Shown here: positions 18,693 to 27,477 of the stretch, in pieces | How the letters are laid out: each line of letters starts with the position of its first letter | How positions within the stretch are numbered: position 1 is the first letter of the stretch | Source: Deltaproteobacteria bacterium | GTDB lineage: Bacteria; Myxococcota_A; UBA9160; UBA4427 | Length of the DNA: 64,000 bases | Direction of reading: 5' to 3' | Assembly: GCA_016713665.1 (NCBI GenBank) | Contig: JADJOR010000005.1 | Location: 434,001 to 498,000 of the forward strand | Notes under the pieces: generated by a model | The model's input: the letters and a program-made list of their open reading frames with translations, nothing else | The model's database searches: none | Told to the model about the DNA's origin: nothing | Program-made: the position numbers and the translations under genes

Positions 18693-18781
18693 GCTCGAGG
18701 CCCTCCATCGAACGAACCTGCCCACCGCTCGCGCGCGAAGCGACGAGCCGTTCGCGCCAAGCTCGCGCGCCGAATCGGACG

Positions 18782-19294
18782 CTAGCCGTCGCTCGAGAGG
18801 AACGGCTCGAAGCGCGTCGGGAAACCGACGACGTGGTCGTCGCTGCCCGCCGAGAGGAGCGGATCGAAGACCCGCTCCGCGAACCACCAACGGCCGTCGA
18901 TCCGGCGGTAGCGGTCGCGGTATACGCCGAAGACCCGGGTGAAGGGCTTCCCCGCCTTCTCCCAGCGGTACTCGCAGATGAAGTGGCGGCCGAGCGCCGC
19001 GTCCGCGTCGAGCCGGAGCTCGAGACGCGAGTTCAGCAGGACGAACTGGAAGAAGTCGAGGCGCTCGACGAACTCGGCGATGAAGCGGCCGAGGGCCTCG
19101 GGACCCGTCAAGACCAGCGGCTGCTGCTTCAGGGTCGTCAGCTCGATTCGCGCATCGGGAAGAAAGAGCGCCGAGAGCCCGCCGAAGCTGCGTCGGTTGA
19201 TGTCGTCGGCATAAGCGCCGAGGAGCGCCTGGATCGCGACACGGCAAACGGTCTCCTCGACCCGCCCGTCGCGCGTCGTCTCGTCGATCGTCAT
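18782..19294 (-). CDS. SnoaL-like / NTF2-fold protein
   Basis: 170 residues. The alpha+beta-barrel pattern is typical: CRVAIQALLGAYADDINRRSFGGLSALFLPDARIEL at the N-terminus, then HFICEYRWEKAGKPFTRVFGVYRDRYRRIDGRWWFAERVF at the C-terminus. The aspartate after LLGAYAD matches the general-base position of SnoaL-like cyclases and dehydratases. Family members include polyketide cyclases, ketosteroid isomerase relatives and non-enzymatic proteins, so the function is open. The ATG at 19294 faces the SDR gene across a 98-base divergent gap. Confidence 0.82.
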   Translation of the reverse strand: MTIDETTRDGRVEETVCRVAIQALLGAYADDINRRSFGGLSALFLPDARIELTTLKQQPLVLTGPEALGRFIAEFVERLDFFQFVLLNSRLELRLDADAALGRHFICEYRWEKAGKPFTRVFGVYRDRYRRIDGRWWFAERVFDPLLSAGSDDHVVGFPTRFEPFLSSDG

Positions 19295-19392
19295 CTCCTG
19301 GCTTCTCCCGGCTTCCTCGTCCGCAGCTCCGGCCGCCCGATCCTATCCCAGCCCAGGCGGGTCCCCCCGCCCGCCCGCGTTATCGTCCGCCC

Positions 19393-20337
19393 ATGCCCCC
19401 CCAACTCGACCCCATCGTCGTCACCGGCGCGAACGGCCAGCTCGGACGAGCGCTGCTCCGCGATCTCGCCGCCGCCGGCCATACCGGCGTGCGCGCCCTC
19501 GTCCGCTCCACCCGCGCCGCGGACTCGATCACCGCCCTCGCCCTCGCCCCCGCCCCGACGATCCGGGTCGTCGACTACACGAGCCCCCACGACATGGAGG
19601 CCGCGATCGCCGACGCCCGCTTCGCCGTCCATCTCGTCGGCATCATCAAGGAGACGCGCGACACCCGCTATGTCGACGCCCACGAGAAGACCTGTCATGC
19701 GCTGGCGCTCGCGGCCTCACGGACACGCCTCGAGCGGATCGTCCATCTCTCGATCCTCGGCTCCCTGCCCGACTCGAGCAATCCCTGCCTCGCCTCGAAG
19801 GGTCGGGCCGAGCGGATGCTGCTCGAGGATCGCGTCTCGACGACGGTCCTGCGCGTGCCGATGGTGATCGGCGGCGACGACATGGCGTCGGCCTCGCTTC
19901 GGCGTCAGGCCCGGGCGCGCAGCCTGCGGCTCGTGGGCGGCGGCCGGACGCTGCAGCAGCCGATCGACGCCCGGGACGTCCGCGACGCGGTGCGTGCGGC
20001 GCTCGCCATGAGCGGCAGCCGAAACCTCGTCCTCGACGCGGGAGGACCCGAATGCCTCTCCCACCGCAACCTCGTGCTGCGCGCCGCGCGCCACTGGCAG
20101 AACGAGCCGCGCATCCACTCGCTGCCCCACGCGATCGCGCGCGCGGGCGTCGGTGTCCTCGAGCGATTGCTGCCGAATCCGCCGATCACGCGGGCGATGT
20201 TCGACATCCTCCAGCACGACGACCGCGTCGATCCGCGCCCCTTCTGCGAGAAGCTCGGCCTGACGCTCCGCCCCCTCGACACGACCCTCGCGGATTTCGT
20301 CGGCCCCGCGAGCGTCGACCACGGGAGACGACCTTGA
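19393..20337 (+). CDS. Atypical SDR / NAD(P)-binding protein
   Basis: 314 residues. The Rossmann nucleotide loop VTGANGQLGRALLRDLAAAG at residues 10-29 identifies an extended or atypical SDR of the NmrA/NDUFA9-like type. VHLVGIIKETRD and RIVHLSILGSLP follow. The usual YxxxK is weak: ASKGRAERMLL keeps the lysine region. PMVIGGDD and DARDVRDAVRAAL are also family-typical. Such proteins are redox enzymes or NADPH-binding non-enzymes, so the substrate is unknown. It starts an operon of three overlapping genes with a membrane protein and a haloalkane dehalogenase. A TATCGT about 7 bases before the ATG suggests a near-leaderless transcript. Confidence 0.82.
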   Translation: MPPQLDPIVVTGANGQLGRALLRDLAAAGHTGVRALVRSTRAADSITALALAPAPTIRVVDYTSPHDMEAAIADARFAVHLVGIIKETRDTRYVDAHEKTCHALALAASRTRLERIVHLSILGSLPDSSNPCLASKGRAERMLLEDRVSTTVLRVPMVIGGDDMASASLRRQARARSLRLVGGGRTLQQPIDARDVRDAVRAALAMSGSRNLVLDAGGPECLSHRNLVLRAARHWQNEPRIHSLPHAIARAGVGVLERLLPNPPITRAMFDILQHDDRVDPRPFCEKLGLTLRPLDTTLADFVGPASVDHGRRP

Positions 20338-21320
20338 CCGCAGCCCCGCCCCCCGAAGATCGATCGATGCGTCCGCGCGCCTGGCAGCAGGCGCTGCCGT
20401 GGGCGATCACGCTCGTCTGCTTCGCCTATCTCTACACGCGCCTGGCCGGCGCTGCCGCCCGCGAGGGGACCGACCTCGTCGGCTATCTCGGCGCGATCTT
20501 CGCGCGGGTCTCCTGGACCCGCTGGCTCCTCTTGATGATCCCCTACTCCGCCTTCTTCTTCCTGGTCGACTCGCTCGTCGTCTGGCGCGTCGTCACCTGG
20601 TTCAACGCGCCGCTTCGTTATTCCGACATCCTCCCGATCCGCGGCTCCTCCTACATCCTCTCGATCCTGAACGAGCAGGTCGGGAAGGGCGCGATGGGTC
20701 TCTACCTGAACCGCCGCTACGGCGTCCCGGGCTGGGAGGTCGGCTCGAGCATGATCTTCATCATGTTCTGCGAGTTCTACTACCTGCTCTCGTGGGCGAC
20801 GGCGGGCTACCTCCTGCGCGGCGCCGAGCTGCCCGCGGTCTTTGCCGCGATTCCATGGCTCGCCTGCGCCGCGATCGGGTTCCTGGCGCTCTGGCTCGCG
20901 TTCTTCCGCGGCCCGCTCGGCCGGGGCAGAGCGCTCCGCGAGCGCCCGCTCTTCAAGAGCTTCCGCGAGTCGGGCCTCGCCCGCTATCTGACGATCATCG
21001 TCCTGCGCTCGCCGGCCCTGCTCGCCGCCGTCGTCGTCTACAAGCAGGCGCTCGGCCTCTTCGGGGTCGAGGCGAGCTACGCGCAGATGCTCGGTTATCT
21101 GCCGATCATCTTCTTCGGCGCGGCGACGCCGGGGCCGATGCGGACGGTGGCGATCACGCTCTGGGTCATCCTCTTCCCGGGGAACGAAGGCGAGATGACG
21201 ACCTTCGGCTTCGTGCAGCACAACTTCTTCATCTTCTTCAACGCGGCGATCGGGCTGCTCTTCCTGCGCCGGGCGAATCGCGAGCTGTTCGGGGCGACCG
21301 ATCCCGCGGACGCGCGATGA
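20334..21320 (+). CDS. Multi-pass membrane protein (LPG-synthase-TM-like)
   Basis: 328 residues from a TTG overlapping the previous stop (TTGA); an ATG at 20367 would remove 11 residues. Seven or more hydrophobic segments are visible: WAITLVCFAYLYTRL, WTRWLLLMIPYSAFFFL, SSMIFIMFCEFYYLLSW, AAIPWLACAAIGFLALWLAFF, and three more at the C-terminus. The loop RGSSYILSILNEQVGKGAMG and the closing FGAATPGPMRTVAITL resemble the flippase/lysylphosphatidylglycerol synthase transmembrane family (PF03706-like). That match is tentative. It is overlapped on both sides by the SDR and dehalogenase genes, implying coordinated synthesis. Confidence 0.72.
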   Translation: MTAAPPPEDRSMRPRAWQQALPWAITLVCFAYLYTRLAGAAAREGTDLVGYLGAIFARVSWTRWLLLMIPYSAFFFLVDSLVVWRVVTWFNAPLRYSDILPIRGSSYILSILNEQVGKGAMGLYLNRRYGVPGWEVGSSMIFIMFCEFYYLLSWATAGYLLRGAELPAVFAAIPWLACAAIGFLALWLAFFRGPLGRGRALRERPLFKSFRESGLARYLTIIVLRSPALLAAVVVYKQALGLFGVEASYAQMLGYLPIIFFGAATPGPMRTVAITLWVILFPGNEGEMTTFGFVQHNFFIFFNAAIGLLFLRRANRELFGATDPADAR

Positions 21321-22234
21321 CGACGCCCCCGTTCCTTCGGACCCCGGACGAGCGCTTCCGCCCGCTCCCGGACTTCGCCTTCGAGCCGCACTACCTCGAT
21401 TGGCGGGGGCTGCGCGTCCATCATCTCGACGAAGGTCCGCGCGATGCGCCGGTGATGCTGCTCCTGCACGGAGAGCCGTCCTGGTCCTACCTCTACCGCC
21501 GCGTCATCCCCCGGCTCGTCGCCGCGGGCCATCGCTGCATCGCCCCGGACCTCGTCGGCTTCGGACGCAGCGACAAGGTCACCGACGAGAGCTGGTACGT
21601 CGTCGAGCGCCACTGCGAGCATCTGCGCTGGCTGATCGAGCGGCTCGACCTGCGCCGCATCACGCTCGTCTGTCAGGACTGGGGTGGCCCGACGGGGCTG
21701 CGTCAGGCGGTCGATCTGCCCGAGCGCTTCGAGCGCCTCGTCGTCGCGAATACCTGGCTCCATCACGCGGAGTTCGACTACTCGCCCGCGATCCGGGGCT
21801 GGCGCGCCGCCGCGCTCGATCCGAAAAAGCTCGGCGGCGACATGCCGGTCGGTCGCATCGTCGCCGGCTCGCTCCGGCGCCCGGGCCACGACCACGCCGC
21901 GGTCCAGCGCGCCTACGACGCGCCCTTCGACGGCCCCGGGAGCAAGGCCGGCGCCCGACGATTTCCCTTCTGCATCCCGTTCGCCGAGCCCGAAGCGGGA
22001 AACGCGGCGGATCAAGCGCGATGCTTCGAGGCGCTGAAGCGCTCCCCCCATCCGATCCACTTCGTCTTCGGCGACGCCGACGAGATCTTTCCCTGGTCCT
22101 GGGCCGAGCGGTGGCATGCGCAGGTCCCGGGCTCGACCCTCGACCGCATCGCCGGCGCCGGGCATTTCGTCCAGGAGGACGCCAGCGACGATCTCGGCGA
22201 GGCGATCCTCCGCCGCGCAGGCCCCGCCACCTGA
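21317..22234 (+). CDS. Haloalkane dehalogenase (subfamily I-like)
   Basis: 305 residues. The ATG overlaps the preceding stop. It is an alpha/beta hydrolase that cleaves carbon-halogen bonds. The nucleophile is D121, with the halide-binding W122 in CQDWGGPTG. The oxyanion/halide loop is HGEPSWSY (51-58), as in the DhlA branch. The acid is D253 or D255 (FGDADEIF), and the base is H283 in GAGHFVQED. The cap domain spans about 145-225. All catalytic positions are filled. Natural substrates of such enzymes in marine bacteria are mostly unknown. The tight operon with an SDR and a membrane protein suggests a larger pathway than simple dehalogenation. Confidence 0.9.
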   Translation: MTTPPFLRTPDERFRPLPDFAFEPHYLDWRGLRVHHLDEGPRDAPVMLLLHGEPSWSYLYRRVIPRLVAAGHRCIAPDLVGFGRSDKVTDESWYVVERHCEHLRWLIERLDLRRITLVCQDWGGPTGLRQAVDLPERFERLVVANTWLHHAEFDYSPAIRGWRAAALDPKKLGGDMPVGRIVAGSLRRPGHDHAAVQRAYDAPFDGPGSKAGARRFPFCIPFAEPEAGNAADQARCFEALKRSPHPIHFVFGDADEIFPWSWAERWHAQVPGSTLDRIAGAGHFVQEDASDDLGEAILRRAGPAT

Positions 22235-22282
22235 GCCGGCCGAGCGCGTTCGGAAGATCGCGCGCGCATCGCCGAAGCAGCG

Positions 22283-22885
22283 TCAGGTACGCGACCCACC
22301 GACCTCCGTCGACCGGGCGCGGGCTCTGCGACGGCGCAAGCGCAGCAACGTGAAGGCGCGGTCCGCGATCGAAATCGTGGTCGAGACGACCAACGCCCAG
22401 CCGAGCCACGCGATGGCGGCGTCGGAGGGCTGCGAGAGGGCTGCCATCTCGCGCGTCGCGACGATGCCGAGCGGCACGAAATAGAGAATGCCGTTCCAGC
22501 GTCCGAGACCGCTCGCACGCAGCGGCTCTCCGGCGAGCGAACGGGAGTCGAGCACGTACTGCGCGAAGGCGATCGCGACGACCAGCGGGAGGAGCGGCGT
22601 GATCCGATTGCCGAGCGCGAGGGCCGCGAGCCCGGCGACGACGAAGCTCGCATCGCTCGCATGGTCGAGCAGACCGCCGAGGGGCGAGCTCTCGCCGCGG
22701 GCTCGGGCGATCCGACCATCCAGATAGTCCGTGGCGACGGCGAGCCAGAACAGCGCACAGGCCGGTCCCCAGAGCCGCTCCATGATCGCCGCGAAGAAGA
22801 ACGGAACGGCGGCGAGGCGCAGGAGCGTGACGCCGTTCGAGAGCGTGAGTCGACGGGGGCCGCGATGCCGCACCGTGCCCGTCAC
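22283..22885 (-). CDS. CDP-alcohol phosphatidyltransferase family protein
   Basis: 200 residues from a GTG that overlaps the exonuclease stop. The complete signature DG-x2-AR-x8-G-x3-D-x3-D is present as DGRIARARGESSPLGG followed by LLDHASD. It is preceded by SNGVTLLRLAAVPFFFAAIM, the N-terminal membrane helix. At least five hydrophobic segments follow. The family makes phosphatidylglycerophosphate, cardiolipin, phosphatidylserine or inositol-type lipids in the inner membrane. The exact acceptor cannot be told, and PgsA-like is one option. It is the last gene of the minus-strand block. Confidence 0.85.
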   Translation of the reverse strand: MTGTVRHRGPRRLTLSNGVTLLRLAAVPFFFAAIMERLWGPACALFWLAVATDYLDGRIARARGESSPLGGLLDHASDASFVVAGLAALALGNRITPLLPLVVAIAFAQYVLDSRSLAGEPLRASGLGRWNGILYFVPLGIVATREMAALSQPSDAAIAWLGWALVVSTTISIADRAFTLLRLRRRRARARSTEVGGSRT

Positions 22886-23808
22886 GCCCGCCACCGCGGG
22901 ATCCGGTCGCGGATCCGGCTCCAGCCGAGCCGGTCGAAGAGGGCTTCGACGCGATCGCGGCGGGCGCCCTGATAGGCGAGATCGGAGAGGCCCGCCGAGA
23001 GACCGGGGACCGCGCGCAGGACCGTCGCGAGGGATTTCGTGGCGAGCGCGCGGGCGCGGTGGGCCTGGACCTTCTCCGCGAGCTTCGCCGCCCCGCGGAT
23101 CTTCACGTCGGCCCAGGGCCCGGCCGAGTCCCCGGCGCCGCCGCCGGGCGGGATCGCCTCGATCGACTCGAAGACCTGCAGCAGCGCCGCCGCCGACTTC
23201 GCACCGATCCCGGGCACCCCGGGCAGGTTGTCGATGACGTCCCCCACGAGCCCGAGATAGTCCGGAATCTGCGCGGGCCCGACCCCGAACTTCTCGCGCA
23301 CCGCCCGCGCGTCGAAGGTCTTCTCCTTCGCGAGATCGTGGACGACGACGCGCCCGTCCTCGCGCACGAGCTGACACAGATCCTTGTCCGTCGTCAGCAC
23401 CCGCGCCGATCCCTCCGCGCGCAGGACCTCCTCGCAGAGCGCTCCGAGCAGATCGTCCGCCTCGTAGTCGTCCTGCTCGAAGACCGCGAAGCCGAGCGCC
23501 TCCGCGATCTCGCGACACAGATCGAATTGCGGCTCGAGATCGTCGGGGGTCTCACCGCGCTGCGCCTTGTAGCCGGGCTCGATCGCGTTGCGGAAGCTCG
23601 TCATCGCGGCGTCGAAGCAGACCGCGGCATGGGACGGATCCTCGTCGGCGGCGTAGCGGATCAAGGTGTTCGCGAAGCCGTAGGCGGCGTTGCAGGGCGT
23701 GCCGTCGTCCGCCGTCATGGGCGGCAGCGAGTGGTAGGCGCGGAAGATGTAGACGTGGCCGTCGAAGAGGTGGACGAGGGGCCCGGAGTCCGGATTCTTC
23801 GACGTCAT
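22882..23808 (-). CDS. 5'-3' exonuclease / flap endonuclease (PolI N-domain type)
   Basis: 308 residues, a stand-alone version of the DNA polymerase I exonuclease domain. Metal-site residues are visible in VHLFDGHVYIFRAYHSLP (first Asp), VCFDAAMTSFRNAI, EQDDYEADDLLGAL and VLTTDKDLCQLV. The helix-hairpin-helix/helical arch region is VGDVIDNLPGVPGIGAKSAAALL. The C-terminal part (RDRVEALFDRLGWSRI) matches the PolI 5'-nuclease end. It would remove flaps or RNA primers. Position: 30 bases downstream of proS, overlapping the next gene by 4 bases. Confidence 0.9.
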   Translation of the reverse strand: MTSKNPDSGPLVHLFDGHVYIFRAYHSLPPMTADDGTPCNAAYGFANTLIRYAADEDPSHAAVCFDAAMTSFRNAIEPGYKAQRGETPDDLEPQFDLCREIAEALGFAVFEQDDYEADDLLGALCEEVLRAEGSARVLTTDKDLCQLVREDGRVVVHDLAKEKTFDARAVREKFGVGPAQIPDYLGLVGDVIDNLPGVPGIGAKSAAALLQVFESIEAIPPGGGAGDSAGPWADVKIRGAAKLAEKVQAHRARALATKSLATVLRAVPGLSAGLSDLAYQGARRDRVEALFDRLGWSRIRDRIPRWRA

Positions 23809-23838
23809 CGGAGCTCCATTCGCCGACCGATCGCCGAC

Positions 23839-25551
23839 CTATCGCCGCTCGTCCAGCACCGCCTCGACGATCGTCTCCGCCGCGTGCGCGAGCTTGAGAT
23901 CCCGCTTCTCGCCGTCGTGCCGCCGCACGAGCTCGACGATGCCCTCTGCGAGGCCCTTCGGTCCGATCGTGACCCGATACGGGAACCCGACGAGGTCCGC
24001 GTCGTTGAACTTGACCCCAGGCCGCTCGTCGCGGTCGTCGAGGATCACGTCGATGCCCGCCGCCTTGAGCTTCTCGTAGAGCGCCTCGCCCGCCTCGTGG
24101 CAGGCGACGTCGTTCGGCTTCACGACCGAGACGACGACCTCGTAGGGCGCCGTGTTGACCGGCCAGCAGATGCCCTTCTCGTCGTGGTTCGCCTCGACGA
24201 TCGCCGCGAGGTTGCGCTCGAGCCCGATCCCGTAGGACCCCATGATCATGGGCACCGACCCGCCCTTCTCGTCCTGCACGTAGGCGCCCATCGCGACGCT
24301 GTACTTCGTGCCGAGCTTGAAGATGTGGCCGACCTCGATCGTCTTGTGGACGGAGAAGGACGCGCCACAGGCGGGACAGCCCTCGCCGCTCCGGACCTCG
24401 CGCAGATCGAGCCAGGCCTTGACGTCGATGTCGCGCTCGACGTCGACGCCGCGCAGATGGAAGCCGTCCTTGTTCGCGCCGGTCACCATGTCGCGGCGAC
24501 CGCGCAGCGCCTCGTCGGCGATCACGTAGAGATCGCGGCGTCCGACGGCCCCGAGGCTCCCCGGACGCGCACCGAGGAGACGCTGGATCTCCTCCGCGTC
24601 GGCCGGATGGATCTTCTGGGCCTCCACCTGGTCGACGAGCTTCTGCTCGGCGAGCTGATGGTCCCCGCGCAGCAGCACGAGGATGGTCTTTTCGTCGACC
24701 TGGTAGACGAGGGTCTTGATCTGGCGCTCGGCGGGCGCGCCGCCCTTCATCTTCGCGAGATCGTCGATCGTCCGGACGCCCGGCGTCGGAAACTCCTCGG
24801 GCGTGGAGAGCCCCGCGCCGTCGATGGCGGCGGGGAGCTGGCTCTGGGCCTTCTCGACGTTGGCCGCATAGCCGCACTGGCCGCAGTGGGCGATCCAGTC
24901 CTCACCGGCGTCGCTCTTCATCATGAACTCGATCGACTGATTGCCGCCCATCAGGCCCGAGCTCGCCTCGACGGCGACGGCCTCGAAGCCGAGCCGCTTG
25001 AAGATCCGGCGGTAGGCATCGAAGTGGTTGTCGAAGGCGCGGTCGAGGCCGGCCTGATCGAGGTCGAAGGAGTAGGAGTCCTTCATCGTGAACTCGCGCA
25101 CACGCAGGAGCCCGCTCTTCGGGCGCGCCTCGTCGCGGAACTTCGTCTGGAACTGGTACCAGAGCTGCGGGAGCTGCTTGTACGAGCGCATCTCCGTCGC
25201 GTGGTAGGCGAAGATCTCCTCGTGGGTCATGCCGAGGGCGAGGTCCGCCTGCTTGCGGTCCTTCAAGCGGAACATCTCTTCCCCTACGCTGCTCCAGCGG
25301 CCCGACTTCTCCCAGATCTCCTTCGGATGCATGCAGGGCAGCCGGAATTCCTGGGCGCCGATCTTGTCCATCTCCTCGCGGATGATGGCCTCGACCTTGC
25401 GCAGCGCGCGGAAGCCGAGCGGCGTCAGCGAATAATGGCCCGCCATCAGCTGGCGGATCAGGCCGGCGCGGACGAGCAGCTTGTGGGAGACGGCCTCGGC
25501 ATCGGCCGGGTCGTCTCGCAGGGTCGGAATGAACGCGCTCGACCAGCGCAC
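23839..25551 (-). CDS. proS: Proline--tRNA ligase (bacterial type with editing domain)
   Basis: 570 residues from a GTG at 25551 with AAAGGAGA five bases upstream. A start at 25641 would add 30 residues before the conserved VRWSSAFIPTLRDDP and lacks a ribosome site. Class II motifs are: motif 1 around GHYSLTPLGFRALRKVE, motif 2 REFTMKDSYSFD and motif 3 MGSYGIGLERNLAA. The INS editing domain for Ala-tRNA(Pro) lies between motifs 2 and 3 (about 230-400; LVYQVDEKTILVLLRGDHQL). The C-terminal anticodon-binding domain carries YRVTIGPKGLAEG. Length is exactly that of the bacterial long form. Confidence 0.97.
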   Translation of the reverse strand: MRWSSAFIPTLRDDPADAEAVSHKLLVRAGLIRQLMAGHYSLTPLGFRALRKVEAIIREEMDKIGAQEFRLPCMHPKEIWEKSGRWSSVGEEMFRLKDRKQADLALGMTHEEIFAYHATEMRSYKQLPQLWYQFQTKFRDEARPKSGLLRVREFTMKDSYSFDLDQAGLDRAFDNHFDAYRRIFKRLGFEAVAVEASSGLMGGNQSIEFMMKSDAGEDWIAHCGQCGYAANVEKAQSQLPAAIDGAGLSTPEEFPTPGVRTIDDLAKMKGGAPAERQIKTLVYQVDEKTILVLLRGDHQLAEQKLVDQVEAQKIHPADAEEIQRLLGARPGSLGAVGRRDLYVIADEALRGRRDMVTGANKDGFHLRGVDVERDIDVKAWLDLREVRSGEGCPACGASFSVHKTIEVGHIFKLGTKYSVAMGAYVQDEKGGSVPMIMGSYGIGLERNLAAIVEANHDEKGICWPVNTAPYEVVVSVVKPNDVACHEAGEALYEKLKAAGIDVILDDRDERPGVKFNDADLVGFPYRVTIGPKGLAEGIVELVRRHDGEKRDLKLAHAAETIVEAVLDERR

Positions 25552-25678
25552 GGGATCTCCTTTGCAGGGGCAATGCGAGCCGCGGTGGCCGGGGCCATGC
25601 GGGCTCATCGACCGAGGCGGGGGACTTTCGGACGGCCGCAACCATAGCGTCCCGGCGCCCGCGACGGACCCCGAGCGC

Positions 25679-26581
25679 TCAGGCGACGGGCGTCGAGAGC
25701 TCGAGCGCGCGCGCGTCGAAGGCCCGGGCGAGGTCGTGCAGGACCGGCCAGCCCGTCTTCGCGATCGGGGAGCCGTCGAGCGAGCCGACCGCGACGATCC
25801 CCGCCCGCGTCCCGGTCAGGAACACGGCATCCGCCGCATAGAGATCGAAGCGCCCGAGACTCTTCTCGCGCACACTGAGCCCCTGCTCCGCCGCGAGCTC
25901 GATCACCGTCCGCCGCGTCAGCCCCTCGAGCGCTCCGTCGGTCGTCGGCGGCGTGTCGAGGGTCCGGCCGGTCAGCGCGAAGACGTTCGTCGCCGTCGCC
26001 TCGGCGACGAGCCCGCGCGCGTTCAGGACGAGGGCGTCGTCGGCGCCGCGCAGCGTCGCCTCGCGCTTCGCGAGCACGTTGTTCAAGTAGTTCAGGCTCT
26101 TCACGCGGGGATCGAGGACGTCCGCCGGCGGCCGGCGCAGGCTCGAGGTGATGAGATCGAGGCCGCGCTCGGCCTTCTTCGCGTCGGGCAGCGCCGCCCC
26201 CGTGGCGATGCAGACGATCGCGGGGGTGGGACAGGTCGCGGGATCGATGCCGAGCGCGCCCACGCCGCGGGTCACGACCAGCCGCAGATAGCCCGCCCGC
26301 GGCCCCCAGGCCCGGGTCGTCTCCCGCGCGGCGCGAGCGACCTCGTCGAAGCCGCCGGGCACGGCGAGACCGATCGCGCGCGCCGCGGTCTCGAGGCGCT
26401 TCATGTGGTCGGCGAAGCGGAAGATGCCGCGGCGGGTGACGCGGATGCCCTCGAAGACGCCGTCGCCGAAGAGGAAGCCGTGGTCGAGGACCGGGATGCG
26501 CGCCTCGCTCGCGGGCAGGATCTTGCCCTCGATCCAACAGATCGTCGTCTCGCTCGCCTGCTCGTTGCCTCGTTCGCTCAT
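25679..26581 (-). CDS. Class IV aminotransferase (BCAT/DAAT-like)
   Basis: 300 residues. A PLP enzyme of fold type IV. LDHGFLFGDGVFEGIRVTRRG is the N-terminal fingerprint. The Schiff-base lysine is in VKSLNYLNNVLAK. The glutamate of GLVAEATATNVF binds the cofactor nitrogen, and VFLTGTRAGIVAV closes the site. It could be a branched-chain or D-amino-acid aminotransferase, or an aminodeoxychorismate lyase-like enzyme. The BCAT/DAAT group fits best. The ATG overlaps the stop of the IclR gene (ATGA), so the regulator probably controls or senses this amino-acid step. No ilv genes are adjacent. Confidence 0.85.
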   Translation of the reverse strand: MSERGNEQASETTICWIEGKILPASEARIPVLDHGFLFGDGVFEGIRVTRRGIFRFADHMKRLETAARAIGLAVPGGFDEVARAARETTRAWGPRAGYLRLVVTRGVGALGIDPATCPTPAIVCIATGAALPDAKKAERGLDLITSSLRRPPADVLDPRVKSLNYLNNVLAKREATLRGADDALVLNARGLVAEATATNVFALTGRTLDTPPTTDGALEGLTRRTVIELAAEQGLSVREKSLGRFDLYAADAVFLTGTRAGIVAVGSLDGSPIAKTGWPVLHDLARAFDARALELSTPVA

Positions 26582-27354
26582 CGCATCCGCTCCCGTGTGG
26601 TCTCTCTTCGGGTCTCTCTTCGGGTCAATCTTTGGGTCTCTGGCATCGCGCCTCGGGCCCCCAGGCGACCGCTCACCTCCGCCGCCGCTGCCCTGAGTCG
26701 CTCGGCGATCACGGCCTCGCCGAGCGCCTCGAAGCGGGGCGAGGCGGCGGCGAGGGCGAGCACCGCGGCGATCCGCAGGCCGCCCTCGGCGTCCGGTTGC
26801 CAGATCGGCACGGCGAGCACCGAGAGCCCCTCGATCCAGGCATCGCGATTGACGGCGTGGCCCTGGCTTCGAATCGCCTCGAGCTCGGCGGACTCGCGCT
26901 CGGCCAGGTCGACCGGGTGATAGGCGCGATAAAGCTTCCCGGCAGCGGTCACGTCGGCGGGGATCACGTCGCCGACACCGGGCGCCGCGCGCAGGAACCC
27001 GCTCCCCTCCACCTTGTCGAGCACGCGCAGCTGCCCGCGGCGCGACGCGACGAGAAAGACCGTCTCGCCGAGCGCGGCCGCCTCGGCCTCGAGGCGGGGA
27101 CGGGCGAGCTCCACGACGGGCTCGCGGCGCTGTGCGCCGAGCCCGAGCGCGAGCAGCGCGAGGCCGGGTCGATAGCGACCGGACTCGTCCTGCTCGACGA
27201 CCTCGCGATCGACGAGCGCCGCGAGCAATCTGTGGCAGCTCGACTTCGCGAGGCCGAGGGCCCGCGCGATCTCGGAGACGCCCTGGGCGCCGGGCGCGTC
27301 GTGGAGATGGAAGAGGACGTCGAGCGCCTTCTCGACCGTTGCCGCACCGGCCAT
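26578..27354 (-). CDS. IclR-family transcriptional regulator
   Basis: 258 residues from the ATG at 27354 (MAGAATVEKALDVL). AGGAG lies about 11 bases upstream. ATGs at 27378 and 27453 are alternatives; the latter lies inside a dyad-rich stretch that looks like an operator. The N-terminal winged helix (VSEIARALGLAKSSCHRLLAAL, then RYRPGLALLALG) and the C-terminal effector domain (IPADVTAAGKLYRAY, SELEAIRSQGHAVNRDAWIEGLSVLAVPI) are complete. The last 17 residues are an Arg/Thr/Glu repeat encoded by a 12-base tandem repeat. It overlaps the aminotransferase gene by 4 bases. Confidence 0.87.
   Translation of the reverse strand: MAGAATVEKALDVLFHLHDAPGAQGVSEIARALGLAKSSCHRLLAALVDREVVEQDESGRYRPGLALLALGLGAQRREPVVELARPRLEAEAAALGETVFLVASRRGQLRVLDKVEGSGFLRAAPGVGDVIPADVTAAGKLYRAYHPVDLAERESAELEAIRSQGHAVNRDAWIEGLSVLAVPIWQPDAEGGLRIAAVLALAAASPRFEALGEAVIAERLRAAAAEVSGRLGARGAMPETQRLTRRETRRETTRERMR
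26600..26641 (+). repeat. 12-base tandem repeat encoding the IclR C-terminal tail
   Basis: About 3.5 units of GTCTCTCTTCGG (plus-strand reading), the first two identical and the later ones diverged. On the minus strand it encodes the RRET-type tail. Repeats of this kind change length easily. Confidence 0.6.
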
Positions 27355-27428
27355 CGCTTTTCGCGCTCCTGTTCGCATATCAGGACTGGGCTCGTTCTCG
27401 CCAGATCTCGCCCGATCCAGCTCGATCT

Positions 27429-27475
27429 GTTCCAGATCGTTCCAGATAGTCATTCTCAGTTCTGATAGTTGGAAC
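27429..27475 (+). promoter_or_regulatory. Dyad-containing region upstream of the IclR gene (possible operator)
   Basis: GTTCCA occurs at 27429-27434 and 27439-27444, and its inverse TGGAAC at 27470-27475, in a gap between the FIST and IclR genes. IclR proteins often bind TGGAA/TTCCA dyads next to their own gene. Inferred from position and motif. Confidence 0.35.
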
Positions 27476-27477
27476 GT

